Origin: a virus
Reading direction: 5' to 3' (one strand)
DNA length: 21,276 nucleotides
Virus record (IMG/VR): IMGVR_UViG_3300035698_007029
Span: 1 to 21,276 of that record
Of the stretch, positions 4,087 to 11,851 are shown in pieces (the stretch's first letter is position 1; the number at the start of each line of letters is the position of its first letter). The notes beneath the pieces are model-generated. The model had not been told where the DNA came from. It searched no databases and saw only the letters and a list, made by a program, of their open reading frames with translations. Position numbers and translations under genes: made by a program.

Positions 4087-5599
4087 TTTACCATTAGATG
4101 GTATTGAAGCTATAAAATATGAAGATATATTGGAAGATGTGGGACCTTTGGATAATTTGACTGATGATCAGTTAGAAAAGTTAGCTGAGGTTAAGTTAGA
4201 GTTGGAAGAACGTGAACGCAAGTTTGGTATTTTGTATTACGAACCACAAGAATACCAGAAAAAGTTTCATGAGACGATTAAAAAGTCTAGGTACATATTC
4301 GGTGGTAACCAGACAGGGAAGACTGAAAGTTGTTGCGCTGACGGGTTAATGATAGCATTAGGGATACACCCGGTTTGGAGTGATAAGGTCTCTGTCCCAA
4401 ACAGAGGTCGGGTAATTGCAACGGACATCTCGAAAGGGATCGGGGAAGTGATCGGTGCTAAGTACGAGAAACTGTTACCGACTGATTATGTAGAGAAGAT
4501 TAAATATTATCAAGGTCATGAACTTAAAAAGATAACGTTCAAGAACGGTAGCACGATAGAATTTCTAAGTTACGAGCAAGATTCAAAGATCTTTGAAGGA
4601 TGGACAGGTCAGTGGGCGCAGTTCGATGAACCTCCTCCACGTGACATTCATATTGCGACATATCGTGGGTTGATGAGATATAAAGGGATATTGTTTGGAG
4701 CAATGACACCGCTTAACGAACCGTGGATATATGATGAGATATTCACTAAAGCAGGTCAAAAACCAAACTCTCCTAGCGTGTTCATGTTTGATATTTATGA
4801 TAACAAATATTTGACACGTGACGAGATCGATCAGTTTCTTGATCAGGTCCCGGATGACGAAAAAGAAGCTCGCGCTCATGGTAGATTCCGACATTTAAGT
4901 GGGTTGATTTATAAAGAGTTCGGGTTTGAACATAAGATACCTAGTTTCGATATTCCCAAACATTGGACACGATACTGTGCTATGGATTATCATCCACGTA
5001 CACCGTGTGCGATTTTATGGATGGCGGTTGATCCTAAAGGTATTGCTTACGTATACGATGAACTGTATATAGATAAACGGTTGTCAGAAATAGCGAACGC
5101 TATAATAGCGAAAGAGACTGAACATGGTGTCAAACCTACAAAACGGTTCATTGATACCATAAGTTCTACTCCAGAACGAGAATCAGGAATGTCTTCAACT
5201 CGACAGTTATGGAAGATCAGTAAGGAAATGGGATACCCTATCTTGTTCAGAGGCGCTACGAAAAATTGGGTACTAGGAAAAAATGCCGTACACGAATATT
5301 TGAAACTTAAAAATGATAAACCAGGTATATATTTTTTTGAAGATAAAACGCCTAAATGTATACACTCAATGGAACGATACCAATGGGACGATTTTGCAGG
5401 CACGAAATCAGAAAAACGGGGTAAAAAAGAATCACCAGCTAAACAATATGCGCATTTCCCCGATACTTTACGATACCTGGTAGCAGTTAAACCTAGATAT
5501 GTGCAGATCGTACCTAAAGAATTTAATAAGTTTATAGGTACTTACGGAGAACAGTTCGAGGAAGAAAAAAGTATTACAGGTTATTCATACGGGAGGTAA
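4079..5599 (+). CDS. terL: Terminase large subunit, packaging ATPase-nuclease
   Basis: The 506-residue motor protein powers DNA translocation into the prohead and cuts the concatemer. The N-terminal ATPase has Walker A GGNQTGKT (residues 75-82) and Walker B AQFDEP with the acidic pair D183-E184. It is followed by a coupling segment FGAMTPLNEPW (about 206-216). The C-terminal RNase H-like nuclease shows D303 (CAMDYHP), D359 (RFIDTIS) and D462 (HFPDTLRYL), the expected three metal-binding acids. The start is ATG 4079, 8-9 nt after AAGGTG; the preceding TTG (4076) is rejected. Length and motif order are those of a complete enzyme. Confidence 0.96.
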   Translation: MYSLPLDGIEAIKYEDILEDVGPLDNLTDDQLEKLAEVKLELEERERKFGILYYEPQEYQKKFHETIKKSRYIFGGNQTGKTESCCADGLMIALGIHPVWSDKVSVPNRGRVIATDISKGIGEVIGAKYEKLLPTDYVEKIKYYQGHELKKITFKNGSTIEFLSYEQDSKIFEGWTGQWAQFDEPPPRDIHIATYRGLMRYKGILFGAMTPLNEPWIYDEIFTKAGQKPNSPSVFMFDIYDNKYLTRDEIDQFLDQVPDDEKEARAHGRFRHLSGLIYKEFGFEHKIPSFDIPKHWTRYCAMDYHPRTPCAILWMAVDPKGIAYVYDELYIDKRLSEIANAIIAKETEHGVKPTKRFIDTISSTPERESGMSSTRQLWKISKEMGYPILFRGATKNWVLGKNAVHEYLKLKNDKPGIYFFEDKTPKCIHSMERYQWDDFAGTKSEKRGKKESPAKQYAHFPDTLRYLVAVKPRYVQIVPKEFNKFIGTYGEQFEEEKSITGYSYGR

Positions 5600-5603
5600 T
5601 TTA

Positions 5604-5951
5604 ATGAAAAAATTATTAATGATTGTTATGTGTACAATGTTTACATCAAGTTTATGGGGTAGTTTCGAACAATATACGATAGATATTGCGTCTGCTACTG
5701 TTACTACTATTGTTTGGGAGTATAATCCTCGTACTGTATATATAAATAACCCTGATGTTGATGTTTATACTAGATATAGGATAGATGGATCTACGGTTAA
5801 TATCGCAACTGGTGGTGATAGTGGTAATGGAGACGGATATTATTTGCCTACTTGGCAAGGTCAGTCTTTAGCTACTAGAGATAATATATATTTACAGTTA
5901 GAACCTGGTGAAGCTACGATAAACGTTAATGTTTTAATAGACCGCGAATAA
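5604..5951 (+). CDS. Small beta-rich protein with N-terminal signal peptide
   Basis: The 115-residue product starts MKKLLMIVMCTMFTSSLWGS: two lysines, a hydrophobic core (about 4-16) and small residues at 19-20, a classical Sec signal peptide. The mature part is beta-prone and acidic (TVYINNPDVDVYTRYRID; a Gly-rich loop near 69-78; ending TINVNVLIDRE), without cysteines or a recognised domain. It sits 4 nt after the large terminase stop, with GGGAGG at 5590-5595, and 12 nt before the portal, so it is made with the head proteins. A head decoration protein would not need export, so the signal is unexpected here. It might act in the envelope, for example in superinfection exclusion, or the segment may anchor it. 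Function unknown. Confidence 0.82.
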   Translation: MKKLLMIVMCTMFTSSLWGSFEQYTIDIASATVTTIVWEYNPRTVYINNPDVDVYTRYRIDGSTVNIATGGDSGNGDGYYLPTWQGQSLATRDNIYLQLEPGEATINVNVLIDRE

Positions 5952-5963
5952 AAGAGGTTTGAT

Positions 5964-8000
5964 ATGATTAAAATAAGTTCAACAATCAAAGATAAAGCCA
6001 AAAATTTTGTGTCAGAACGGTATAATATGTATAAAAACCGTAGTGGTTTGGAAGAAAAATGGCGTAAATGGGATAAGATATATAACAATATCCCTGACAA
6101 AAAGTTTTATAACGGAGTTGCTAACTTAAATCCGCCTGAAACTAGACGCGCTTGCGATACATTGGTTAATTTTGTTGATGAAGTTGTGTTTGGTAGTAAC
6201 CCATTGTTTAGGTTGTCACCTATCGGTGGTGATAATGATGCTTCAAAAGCTAAAGTTAATGAAGATATTATAAAAATCCAGCTTGAAAAAGCTAGGTTCC
6301 GCGCAAAGTTCCGTGAATTTGTACAGTTTGAAGTTAAATATGGATTTGGTATTGCAAAAGTTAATTATTTGTACAAAGATAAATATATTTTAGCTAAAGA
6401 AGAAGAACGATCTAAGATTAATAAGATGTTGAAGAACATATTATCGTTTTTCTCGACAGAAGAACAAGAAGATCCGGATTCACCTGTTAAGAAAAAAGAA
6501 GTAGCGTTGTATGATAACGTTGACTGGCATGTTGTTGATCCGTTCAATTTTTTCTGGGATTATTATTCTGCATGGGAGAACCAAGATTGTTTGATAGAAC
6601 GTATACTGAATGTATCAGAAACACATTTAAAGTTACAAGAAAAACAAGGGATATATCACGGTGTTTCTAAGATTTTGGCAGAAAATCCGTACGAAAGTGG
6701 GTCAGATGACGAAGGACAACCAACACAAAGTCTGCCGCATCTATCAGAGTTAACAGGGTTATCAGATAATTATCGAGCTACTAAGAAAAAACATACGCTT
6801 CTTGAAGCATGGTGTAATTTTGATATTGACGGTGATGGGATAGATGAAGAATGTGTAATTACTATCTTAGATGAAAAACATATTATTCGATTAGAACTAA
6901 ATCCGTACGATATTCAAGAGAAACCGTTTGTGTTTTGTCCATGGAATAGTCTACAAGGTACAAGTTTAGGGATGGGTATACCACAATTATGCGAACGATC
7001 TCAAATTGCATTGAACGATTTCACTAACCAGATCATGGATAATATAACCGCTATTTTAAATACAATGAAAGTTGTGGATGAAGCGGCAGAGATACCTGAC
7101 GAAATGTTAAAATCACGACCAAACGGAGTTATACGATCAGCTACCGGTGTAGATGCTGTGAAAGAGTTTAAAACACAACTTACGGCTAATGAAGGGTTGA
7201 AGGCTGTGTCTATGTCAAAAGAAGATATTAGACAGGTTAGCGGAGCTACTGTGTCTATGCAAGGTATGCCTGCTAAGTATGATACTACCGCAACAGAAGT
7301 TAATGCGCAAACTAATGCGTCTTCAAGAGAAGTTATATCTAAAATACGTGATTTGGAAGATTTGATAATCAAACCTACTCTACGGAAAACGTATAGTTAT
7401 AATATCCAGTTCATGTCAAGAGCAGATTTTATTAAACTATTAGGTGAAAAAGCTGCGGAACCTGTGTTAGATAATAATGAAGATAAAGATATTTCAGAGA
7501 TATTGTTACAAGATTATAATTTTGTACCGTTAGGGACTACACAAATCGAGAACAAAATCGTTAAACGTCAACAGTTACTTAATTTTTATAATATCTCGTT
7601 AAGCGAACCACCAGGTGTTATAAATAGACGTAAGTTAATAGGTAAAATCTGGGAAGATTTAGGTGACGGTGATGACATATTGTACCCGGATATTGAAGAT
7701 ACACGTATATCCGCTAATGATGAGAACGTTATTATGCAAGAAGGTGAAACTTTACATGCTACTGTAAACGATAATCATAACCTGCATATAGCTAAACATA
7801 CAGAACTGTTATCAACGGATCCCCAATTATTAGAGATCGTAGTGCCACATATTCAAGAACATGAAATGTTGTTAGGACAGGCCCAAGGACAAGGAGGGGT
7901 AGCGCCGCAAGAACAATCATCTTTCGGTCCTGAAGAGATTACTCCAGAAAATACCGGACAGGTAGAAGGGTTGGTTGCACCGCCAGGAGGGTTGGGATGA
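5964..8000 (+). CDS. Portal protein
   Basis: The 678-residue protein forms the dodecameric ring at the packaging vertex, docking the terminase and later the adaptor. Position after the large terminase, size and sequence features fit portals of short-tailed phages. The N-terminus is charged and helical (DTLVNFVDEVVFGSNPLF). An acidic calcium-loop-like motif DIDGDGIDEE lies near residues 286-296, as in many such portals. A long central helical region follows (IALNDFTNQIMDNITAILNT and a Thr/Ala-rich stretch around 430-460), and the tail is Gln/Gly/Pro-rich (about 625-678). The start is ATG 5964 after AGAGG (5953-5957). Its stop overlaps the next start (ATGA). Confidence 0.9.
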   Translation: MIKISSTIKDKAKNFVSERYNMYKNRSGLEEKWRKWDKIYNNIPDKKFYNGVANLNPPETRRACDTLVNFVDEVVFGSNPLFRLSPIGGDNDASKAKVNEDIIKIQLEKARFRAKFREFVQFEVKYGFGIAKVNYLYKDKYILAKEEERSKINKMLKNILSFFSTEEQEDPDSPVKKKEVALYDNVDWHVVDPFNFFWDYYSAWENQDCLIERILNVSETHLKLQEKQGIYHGVSKILAENPYESGSDDEGQPTQSLPHLSELTGLSDNYRATKKKHTLLEAWCNFDIDGDGIDEECVITILDEKHIIRLELNPYDIQEKPFVFCPWNSLQGTSLGMGIPQLCERSQIALNDFTNQIMDNITAILNTMKVVDEAAEIPDEMLKSRPNGVIRSATGVDAVKEFKTQLTANEGLKAVSMSKEDIRQVSGATVSMQGMPAKYDTTATEVNAQTNASSREVISKIRDLEDLIIKPTLRKTYSYNIQFMSRADFIKLLGEKAAEPVLDNNEDKDISEILLQDYNFVPLGTTQIENKIVKRQQLLNFYNISLSEPPGVINRRKLIGKIWEDLGDGDDILYPDIEDTRISANDENVIMQEGETLHATVNDNHNLHIAKHTELLSTDPQLLEIVVPHIQEHEMLLGQAQGQGGVAPQEQSSFGPEEITPENTGQVEGLVAPPGGLG

Positions 8001-8272
8001 TAGAAATTACTAAAGAAAAAGCTATGGATATTACAGCAATGACCCAAACAGGTGGTTGGAGTCATATTGAATGTTACATCGACGATAAAATAGAGTTGTT
8101 GAAACATAAGTTATGCAATTGTGGCACAGGCGTAGAAGTAGCTAGTGTGTCACAATCAAACGATAATGTAAACATTGTAACCATAAATACTAATGTGTAT
8201 TTAACCGAGCTTAAGTTCTGGGTAGCGTTCAAGAAAAAGATCGAGTTATGGAAAAATTTAGCAATTAAATAA
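7997..8272 (+). CDS. Small hypothetical protein coupled to the portal gene, 91 aa
   Basis: It begins at ATG 7997, overlapping the portal stop by 4 nt (ATGA), so translation is probably by reinitiation. GGAGGGTTGGG lies 5-13 nt upstream. The product (MIEITKEKAMDITAMTQTGG) has a CNCG motif near residues 40-43, a middle that is likely beta-stranded, and a C-terminal aromatic/basic helix (FWVAFKKKIELWKN). No signal peptide or known domain. Location between portal and scaffold suggests a head-assembly or minor virion role, by context only. Confidence 0.75.
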   Translation: MIEITKEKAMDITAMTQTGGWSHIECYIDDKIELLKHKLCNCGTGVEVASVSQSNDNVNIVTINTNVYLTELKFWVAFKKKIELWKNLAIK

Positions 8273-8289
8273 AAAAAAGGGAGGAGATT

Positions 8290-8538
8290 ATGACAAAGAC
8301 TATGACAAAAGCAGAAAAGTTAGCTGAAGAAATTAGAGTGGCAAATGAAAAAGTACAGAAAAATGAAACAGTAAAGAAGAACGATGCTGAAAAACTCGAA
8401 GAAGATATTGAAAAAGAAACACCCGAAAACCCTATTAGTGCAAAAAGTAAATGTAAAAGGTGTGGACATTCTAGTAAAGAAGTAGAGGGTATTAAAGTGT
8501 GTGAAGATTGTAGTGCGCCACTTGAATGGAAAAATTAA
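8290..8538 (+). CDS. Small zinc-ribbon protein with charged coiled-coil start
   Basis: In this 82-residue protein, residues 1-45 are highly charged and helix-prone (KAEKLAEEIRVANEKVQKNE). Residues 55-74 carry two CxxC knuckles (C55, C58, C71, C74), a four-cysteine zinc-ribbon arrangement. A strong GGAGGAG precedes ATG 8290. It lies 17 nt after its upstream neighbour and 19 nt before the scaffold gene. Small zinc proteins of this kind occur in phage head modules, but the partner is unknown. Alternatives are a transcription or assembly cofactor; catalysis is unlikely at this size. Confidence 0.8.
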   Translation: MTKTMTKAEKLAEEIRVANEKVQKNETVKKNDAEKLEEDIEKETPENPISAKSKCKRCGHSSKEVEGIKVCEDCSAPLEWKN

Positions 8539-8557
8539 ATAAACGAGGAGAGATAAT

Positions 8558-9574
8558 ATGGCAGTTGACGACAAACTTATAAAAAAAGAAGCTCCTAATC
8601 AGGACGAACTTCCTTTAGAGTCCGTTATACAAAACGTAGAATCTATAGAAGACTTAGAGAAGTTAGAGACAAAGATTGATACAGAGATAGAGAATGTTGA
8701 TGTTCCAGTTGATAATGATACTAAAACTGAACCAGAAACTAAAACTGATGAGGGAGAAAAAGAAGATGGTACAACACAGGATGCAGCTTCAAGTAACAAA
8801 GAAGATGACCCTGATCCTGGGGCAGAACCAAAAGATATTAAAACTGACATAACTGATAATGTTAGAACTACGTTTAATATCCCTAAAAAGTTCAAGTATA
8901 TTGAAGATTATGCTAAATGGGGACACGAAGCTGAACAACAAAAAACTCGTGTTGAACAAGAACGCGCGGATTTGGTCAAGAAACAACAAGAAACTGAAAA
9001 AGAACTGGCTTATTTGAAAGGTAAAAGTGATGTGCCGGTTCCAAAAAGTGTACACCAAGAGGAACAAGAAGCATCGGAACGTGAAGAATTAAACAATAAG
9101 TTCCGTGACGAATATGACAGAGATCCTATTGGGGCAATGGCTAGATTATTTGACGCGCAGGAGACAAAACGACAAGAGAAATATCAAGTTGAGCAAACAA
9201 AAATTAAACAACAAGAAAAGTCTACTGCTATGGTTTCTAGGTTTGAAACTGAAACAAAAGCTCTGAAATCAGTTATAGGTGAAGAAGAATATAGAAATAT
9301 AGAACCAGAGTTAGGAAGAATCGCTGTTGAAAACGAGAAAGCAGGGACACCGTTACAAAGTGTAAACCATGTTTACGCTGTTTACAGAAGCGAACAAAGT
9401 TTAAAATATAAGAAAAATGAACAAGAACAAGAAGTTAAAAAAACTATGAAAAAGAAAGTGTTTTCTGAAAACAGTAATGTTAATAGGAAAGATGACGAGA
9501 ATGTTAATAAAAAAATAGACAAAGCAGAATCTATAGAAGAGTTAGACGCTGCTATGGAAAAGTTTGTGGTATAG
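8558..9574 (+). CDS. Probable capsid scaffolding protein
   Basis: This 338-residue, very acidic and highly charged protein lies directly between the portal region and the major capsid gene, the usual place for the scaffold that templates prohead assembly and is then removed. The N-terminal 90 residues are disordered-looking (Asp/Glu/Thr-rich). About 125-165 and 175-225 are long Gln/Glu/Lys coiled-coil stretches. The last 25 residues form a short helix (KAESIEELDAAMEKFVV), where scaffolds often bind coat protein. The N-terminal segment ESIEDLEKLETKID resembles that C-terminal helix. No protease signature is visible. The start is ATG 8558 after GAGGAGA. Confidence 0.8.
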   Translation: MAVDDKLIKKEAPNQDELPLESVIQNVESIEDLEKLETKIDTEIENVDVPVDNDTKTEPETKTDEGEKEDGTTQDAASSNKEDDPDPGAEPKDIKTDITDNVRTTFNIPKKFKYIEDYAKWGHEAEQQKTRVEQERADLVKKQQETEKELAYLKGKSDVPVPKSVHQEEQEASEREELNNKFRDEYDRDPIGAMARLFDAQETKRQEKYQVEQTKIKQQEKSTAMVSRFETETKALKSVIGEEEYRNIEPELGRIAVENEKAGTPLQSVNHVYAVYRSEQSLKYKKNEQEQEVKKTMKKKVFSENSNVNRKDDENVNKKIDKAESIEELDAAMEKFVV

Positions 9575-9707
9575 ACCTATATAGATAATCTATAGTTTAC
9601 AACCTTTTCTTTATTATTAAGGAAGACCTTTTAGGAAAAAGATAATCTTTCTGTAGATAATATATAACTTGAAACAAAAAAATATTAAAAACAGGAGGAT
9701 TATTATT
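9575..9707 (+). promoter_or_regulatory. Capsid mRNA leader with repeated AGATAATCT palindromes
   Basis: This 133-nt untranslated stretch stands out in a tightly packed operon. AGATAATCT occurs at 9583-9591 inside the palindrome TATAGATAATCTATA (9580-9594) and again at 9640-9648 inside AAAGATAATCTTT (9638-9650); a third partial copy AGATAATAT is at 9655-9663. As RNA, the first two can fold into small stems with the same AUAAU loop. I find no convincing -35/-10 pair here, so an RNA-level function (processing, stability or translational control) is more likely than a promoter. AGGAGG at 9693-9698 serves the capsid start. Confidence 0.5.
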
Positions 9708-10874
9708 ATGGCAGGATTGAACACGACCGCAGAAATTACAGTAAGTCAATATTATGATAAACGGTTTCTATTAAGAGCGAAACCTTCGCTAGTAGCTTAC
9801 GAACATGCTCAGAAACGTGATTTACCAACAGGGGAAGGAAAAACTGTGTATTACACACGAATATTACCTTTACCTAAGAACACTACAGCTTTAACAGAAG
9901 CTGTAGATGGTGGAAAATCAGTCGCAACTCGAGAACAATTAAAATTAGAACAAATTTCGGCTACTTTACAACCGTATGGTGATTTTGTAACGATTTCTAA
10001 AATCGCTGAAAAAACCACGATTGATAAAGGATTGAAAAACGCAATTGATGTAGTAGGAGTACAAGGTGGAGAAAGTATTGATTATCTTATTATGAAAGAA
10101 CTAGCTACTCATTGTACACGTCAAAGAGCTGATGGAGACGCAACTTATCATGTAAAAGGAACGGCAGATAGTGGAAGCACAACAACATTAGTTGATGCTG
10201 CTTTGACACAAGCAGATGATGCTTGGAATGGTGGATTTATAACTATCACGGCTGGTACAAATTATGGAATAACACGTCAAGTTACAGATTTTGTTGCAAG
10301 TTCGGATACATTAACTTTTGCAGCATTCCCTAAAGCAATAGATACGACTTCTAAGTATACCTTGACAGTAGGTACTAACTTGGATGCGACTGATAAATTA
10401 AGTGATACTGCATTAAGACTTGCAGTTAGAACATTGAAACGTAACAAAGCTATGAGATATGACGGTAATATGTGGGTAGGGATGTTAGATCCTGATACTG
10501 AATATGATTTCATGGGTGACACTAACTGGCAGAACGCTGCTGTATACAAAGATAGAGTTCAGTCTTTATATACGGGTGAATTAGGTACATGGATGGGTAT
10601 CAGATTTGTACAACCTACTTCTGTATACAGAGAATCTGTAGCAGGTGTAGAAGCAGATGGATCAGGCTTGGTCCATGTTATCCCTATTATAGGTAAAGAA
10701 TCTTATGGTGTTGTCGAAATGGATGGTCAGAAAAAAACTATTGTAATAAGACAACCTAAAGAATTAGGACAGGCCTTAGACTTATATTCAAGTATAGGTT
10801 GGCAGGTTATGCAAGCACCTAAAATGTTGAACAGTGATTTTGCTGTTGGTATTGAATGTGGAGCAACTGCTTAA
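9708..10874 (+). CDS. Major capsid protein, N4-gp56 family (HK97 fold)
   Basis: This 388-residue protein is the shell subunit. The N-terminal part (SQYYDKRFLLRAKPSLVAYEHAQKRDLP; GKTVYYTRILPLPKNTTALTEA; LQPYGDFVTISKIAEK) and the C-terminal part (LRLAVRTLKRNKAMR; WVGMLDPDTEYDFMGD; a beta-rich end from about 320) match the layout I know for N4-gp56-type capsid proteins. Residues about 151-222 (GTADSGSTTTLVDAAL, then WNGGFITITAGTNYGITR) look like an extra beta-domain inserted into the fold, a possible surface decoration. The start is ATG 9708 behind AGGAGG (9693-9698); 13 upstream in-frame codons precede that site and are rejected. It has its own untranslated leader and trailing hairpins, consistent with high expression. 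Confidence 0.93.
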   Translation: MAGLNTTAEITVSQYYDKRFLLRAKPSLVAYEHAQKRDLPTGEGKTVYYTRILPLPKNTTALTEAVDGGKSVATREQLKLEQISATLQPYGDFVTISKIAEKTTIDKGLKNAIDVVGVQGGESIDYLIMKELATHCTRQRADGDATYHVKGTADSGSTTTLVDAALTQADDAWNGGFITITAGTNYGITRQVTDFVASSDTLTFAAFPKAIDTTSKYTLTVGTNLDATDKLSDTALRLAVRTLKRNKAMRYDGNMWVGMLDPDTEYDFMGDTNWQNAAVYKDRVQSLYTGELGTWMGIRFVQPTSVYRESVAGVEADGSGLVHVIPIIGKESYGVVEMDGQKKTIVIRQPKELGQALDLYSSIGWQVMQAPKMLNSDFAVGIECGATA

Positions 10875-10885
10875 TTTAGCAAAAT

Positions 10886-10902
10886 GATACTATATTAGTA
10901 TC
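10886..10902 (+). other. Stem-loop GATACTA-TAT-TAGTATC after the capsid gene
   Basis: A perfect 7-bp stem (extendable by two pairs including one G-T) with a 3-nt loop begins 12 nt after the capsid stop. It has no T-run. Together with the next hairpin it may protect the capsid mRNA 3' end or mark a processing site. Confidence 0.55.
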
Positions 10903-10911
10903 GTATGCAAT

Positions 10912-10944
10912 AAGGGGGAGCAAATAATAACTCCCCCTTTATAT
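10912..10944 (+). terminator. GC-rich terminator-like hairpin after the capsid gene
   Basis: AAGGGGGAG (10912-10920) and CTCCCCCTT (10931-10939) make a perfect 9-bp stem with a 10-nt loop, very stable for this AT-rich DNA. It is followed by TATATT, a weak T-tract. Read-through is likely because co-oriented virion genes follow 10 nt later. Partial termination would lower expression of downstream genes relative to capsid. Confidence 0.7.
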
Positions 10945-10954
10945 TGAGGTGATT

Positions 10955-11155
10955 ATGAGTAAAACTGGACGATATAAGTATGACAGAGATTTAAAACTAG
11001 TAATTAAAATATCTGATAGAGCATACATTAAAGATTTTTGGTACGAGAAACATAAATTAGACGGGAACAAAGAATCTAAAAAATGTTATGCAGAATTTGA
11101 ACGAAAAGGAACATTGAACAAAGTTGACGATAAAGAAGTCTGGGGGTCATTATAG
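10955..11155 (+). CDS. Small basic hypothetical protein, 66 aa
   Basis: It starts at ATG 10955 just after GAGGTGA (10946-10952). The product (MSKTGRYKYDRDLKLVIKIS) is short, lysine-rich and contains many Tyr/Trp residues. It has no cysteine pair, membrane segment or recognised domain. Translation must initiate right after the hairpin at 10912-10939. It sits between capsid and adaptor genes, where many phages encode a small head-completion or minor virion protein; that role is inferred from position only. Confidence 0.7.
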   Translation: MSKTGRYKYDRDLKLVIKISDRAYIKDFWYEKHKLDGNKESKKCYAEFERKGTLNKVDDKEVWGSL

Positions 11156-11164
11156 GAGATTAAT

Positions 11165-11851
11165 ATGCAATGGTCTGATATATTATCCGAAATAAAACGA
11201 ACATTAAAAGAACCAGAATCTAATGGTCATTGGACAGATCCTGAATATTTACGACGTGCTAACATTATTCAACGTAGGATTTGTAGAGAATCTGAATGTA
11301 TCACTGAAACAGACAGTTCTAATGTATCAGTAGTAGGGGTATCGACATATAATAAACCTGCTAACTCGTTGAGAATACCACAAGTTTATTATAGTGATAC
11401 AAAGTTATACGAGATTGATAAAACTACTTTAGATCTTAATGAATTAGAAGGTAACATACCTTCACCATGGCAAGACGCAACAGGAACGCCTACACATTTT
11501 TATCAAACACGTACACAAATAGGGTTATATCCTACATGTGATACGGCAGATGACGTTATACATATTACTTCTATTGTGCAAGGTGATGATTTAGCAGAAG
11601 CTGCTGATGAACCGTTTAATGCTATGTTCGATCTTGAAGATGCTTACGAATTGATTATAGATGGTGTATGTTGGAAATGTTTAGTAGAAGACGGGAAAGA
11701 AATATATGTTGAATATAAAAGCGAATTTATGAGTGGCGTTAAAAAATTGCGCCGTCAAATGAAAAATAAACAGAACGTATTGCAAAGTTTTAGTTTAACA
11801 GGACGAAGATCAGGAAGTAACACTAATCCTTTACCGATAGTGGGGTCATAA
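11165..11851 (+). CDS. Head-tail adaptor protein (connector)
   Basis: This 228-residue protein begins MQWSDILSEIKRTLKEPESN and has the layout of podoviral adaptor proteins that sit below the portal. N-terminal helices (DPEYLRRANIIQRRICRESE) are followed by a beta-rich middle with recurring features (SLRIPQVYY, a conserved-looking THFYQTRTQIGLYP near 117-130), then helices (DLEDAYELIIDGVCWKCL, FMSGVKKLRRQM) and a flexible end. GGAG at 11155-11158 precedes ATG 11165. Its stop shares the A of the next ATG (TAATG), so the large tail protein is coupled to it. Confidence 0.75.
   Translation: MQWSDILSEIKRTLKEPESNGHWTDPEYLRRANIIQRRICRESECITETDSSNVSVVGVSTYNKPANSLRIPQVYYSDTKLYEIDKTTLDLNELEGNIPSPWQDATGTPTHFYQTRTQIGLYPTCDTADDVIHITSIVQGDDLAEAADEPFNAMFDLEDAYELIIDGVCWKCLVEDGKEIYVEYKSEFMSGVKKLRRQMKNKQNVLQSFSLTGRRSGSNTNPLPIVGS

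Noticed and set aside
8270-8284. A8-GGG slippery-looking run as a programmed frameshift site.
   Set aside because: It follows the stop codon of the upstream gene and forms the A-rich part of the next gene's ribosome binding site.
8599-9067. Antisense Ser-rich and Phe-rich open frames over the scaffold gene.
   Set aside because: They are shadows of an acidic, Glu/Lys-rich coding strand and lack start signals.
9655-9668. Promoter directly upstream of the capsid gene (GATAAT/TATAAC).
   Set aside because: No acceptable -35 hexamer exists at 16-18 nt spacing; chance match in AT-rich DNA.
9669-9707. Thirteen extra N-terminal residues on the major capsid protein.
   Set aside because: The AGGAGG at 9693-9698 lies inside this stretch and is correctly spaced for ATG 9708. 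The MAGLNTT start also fits the family better.
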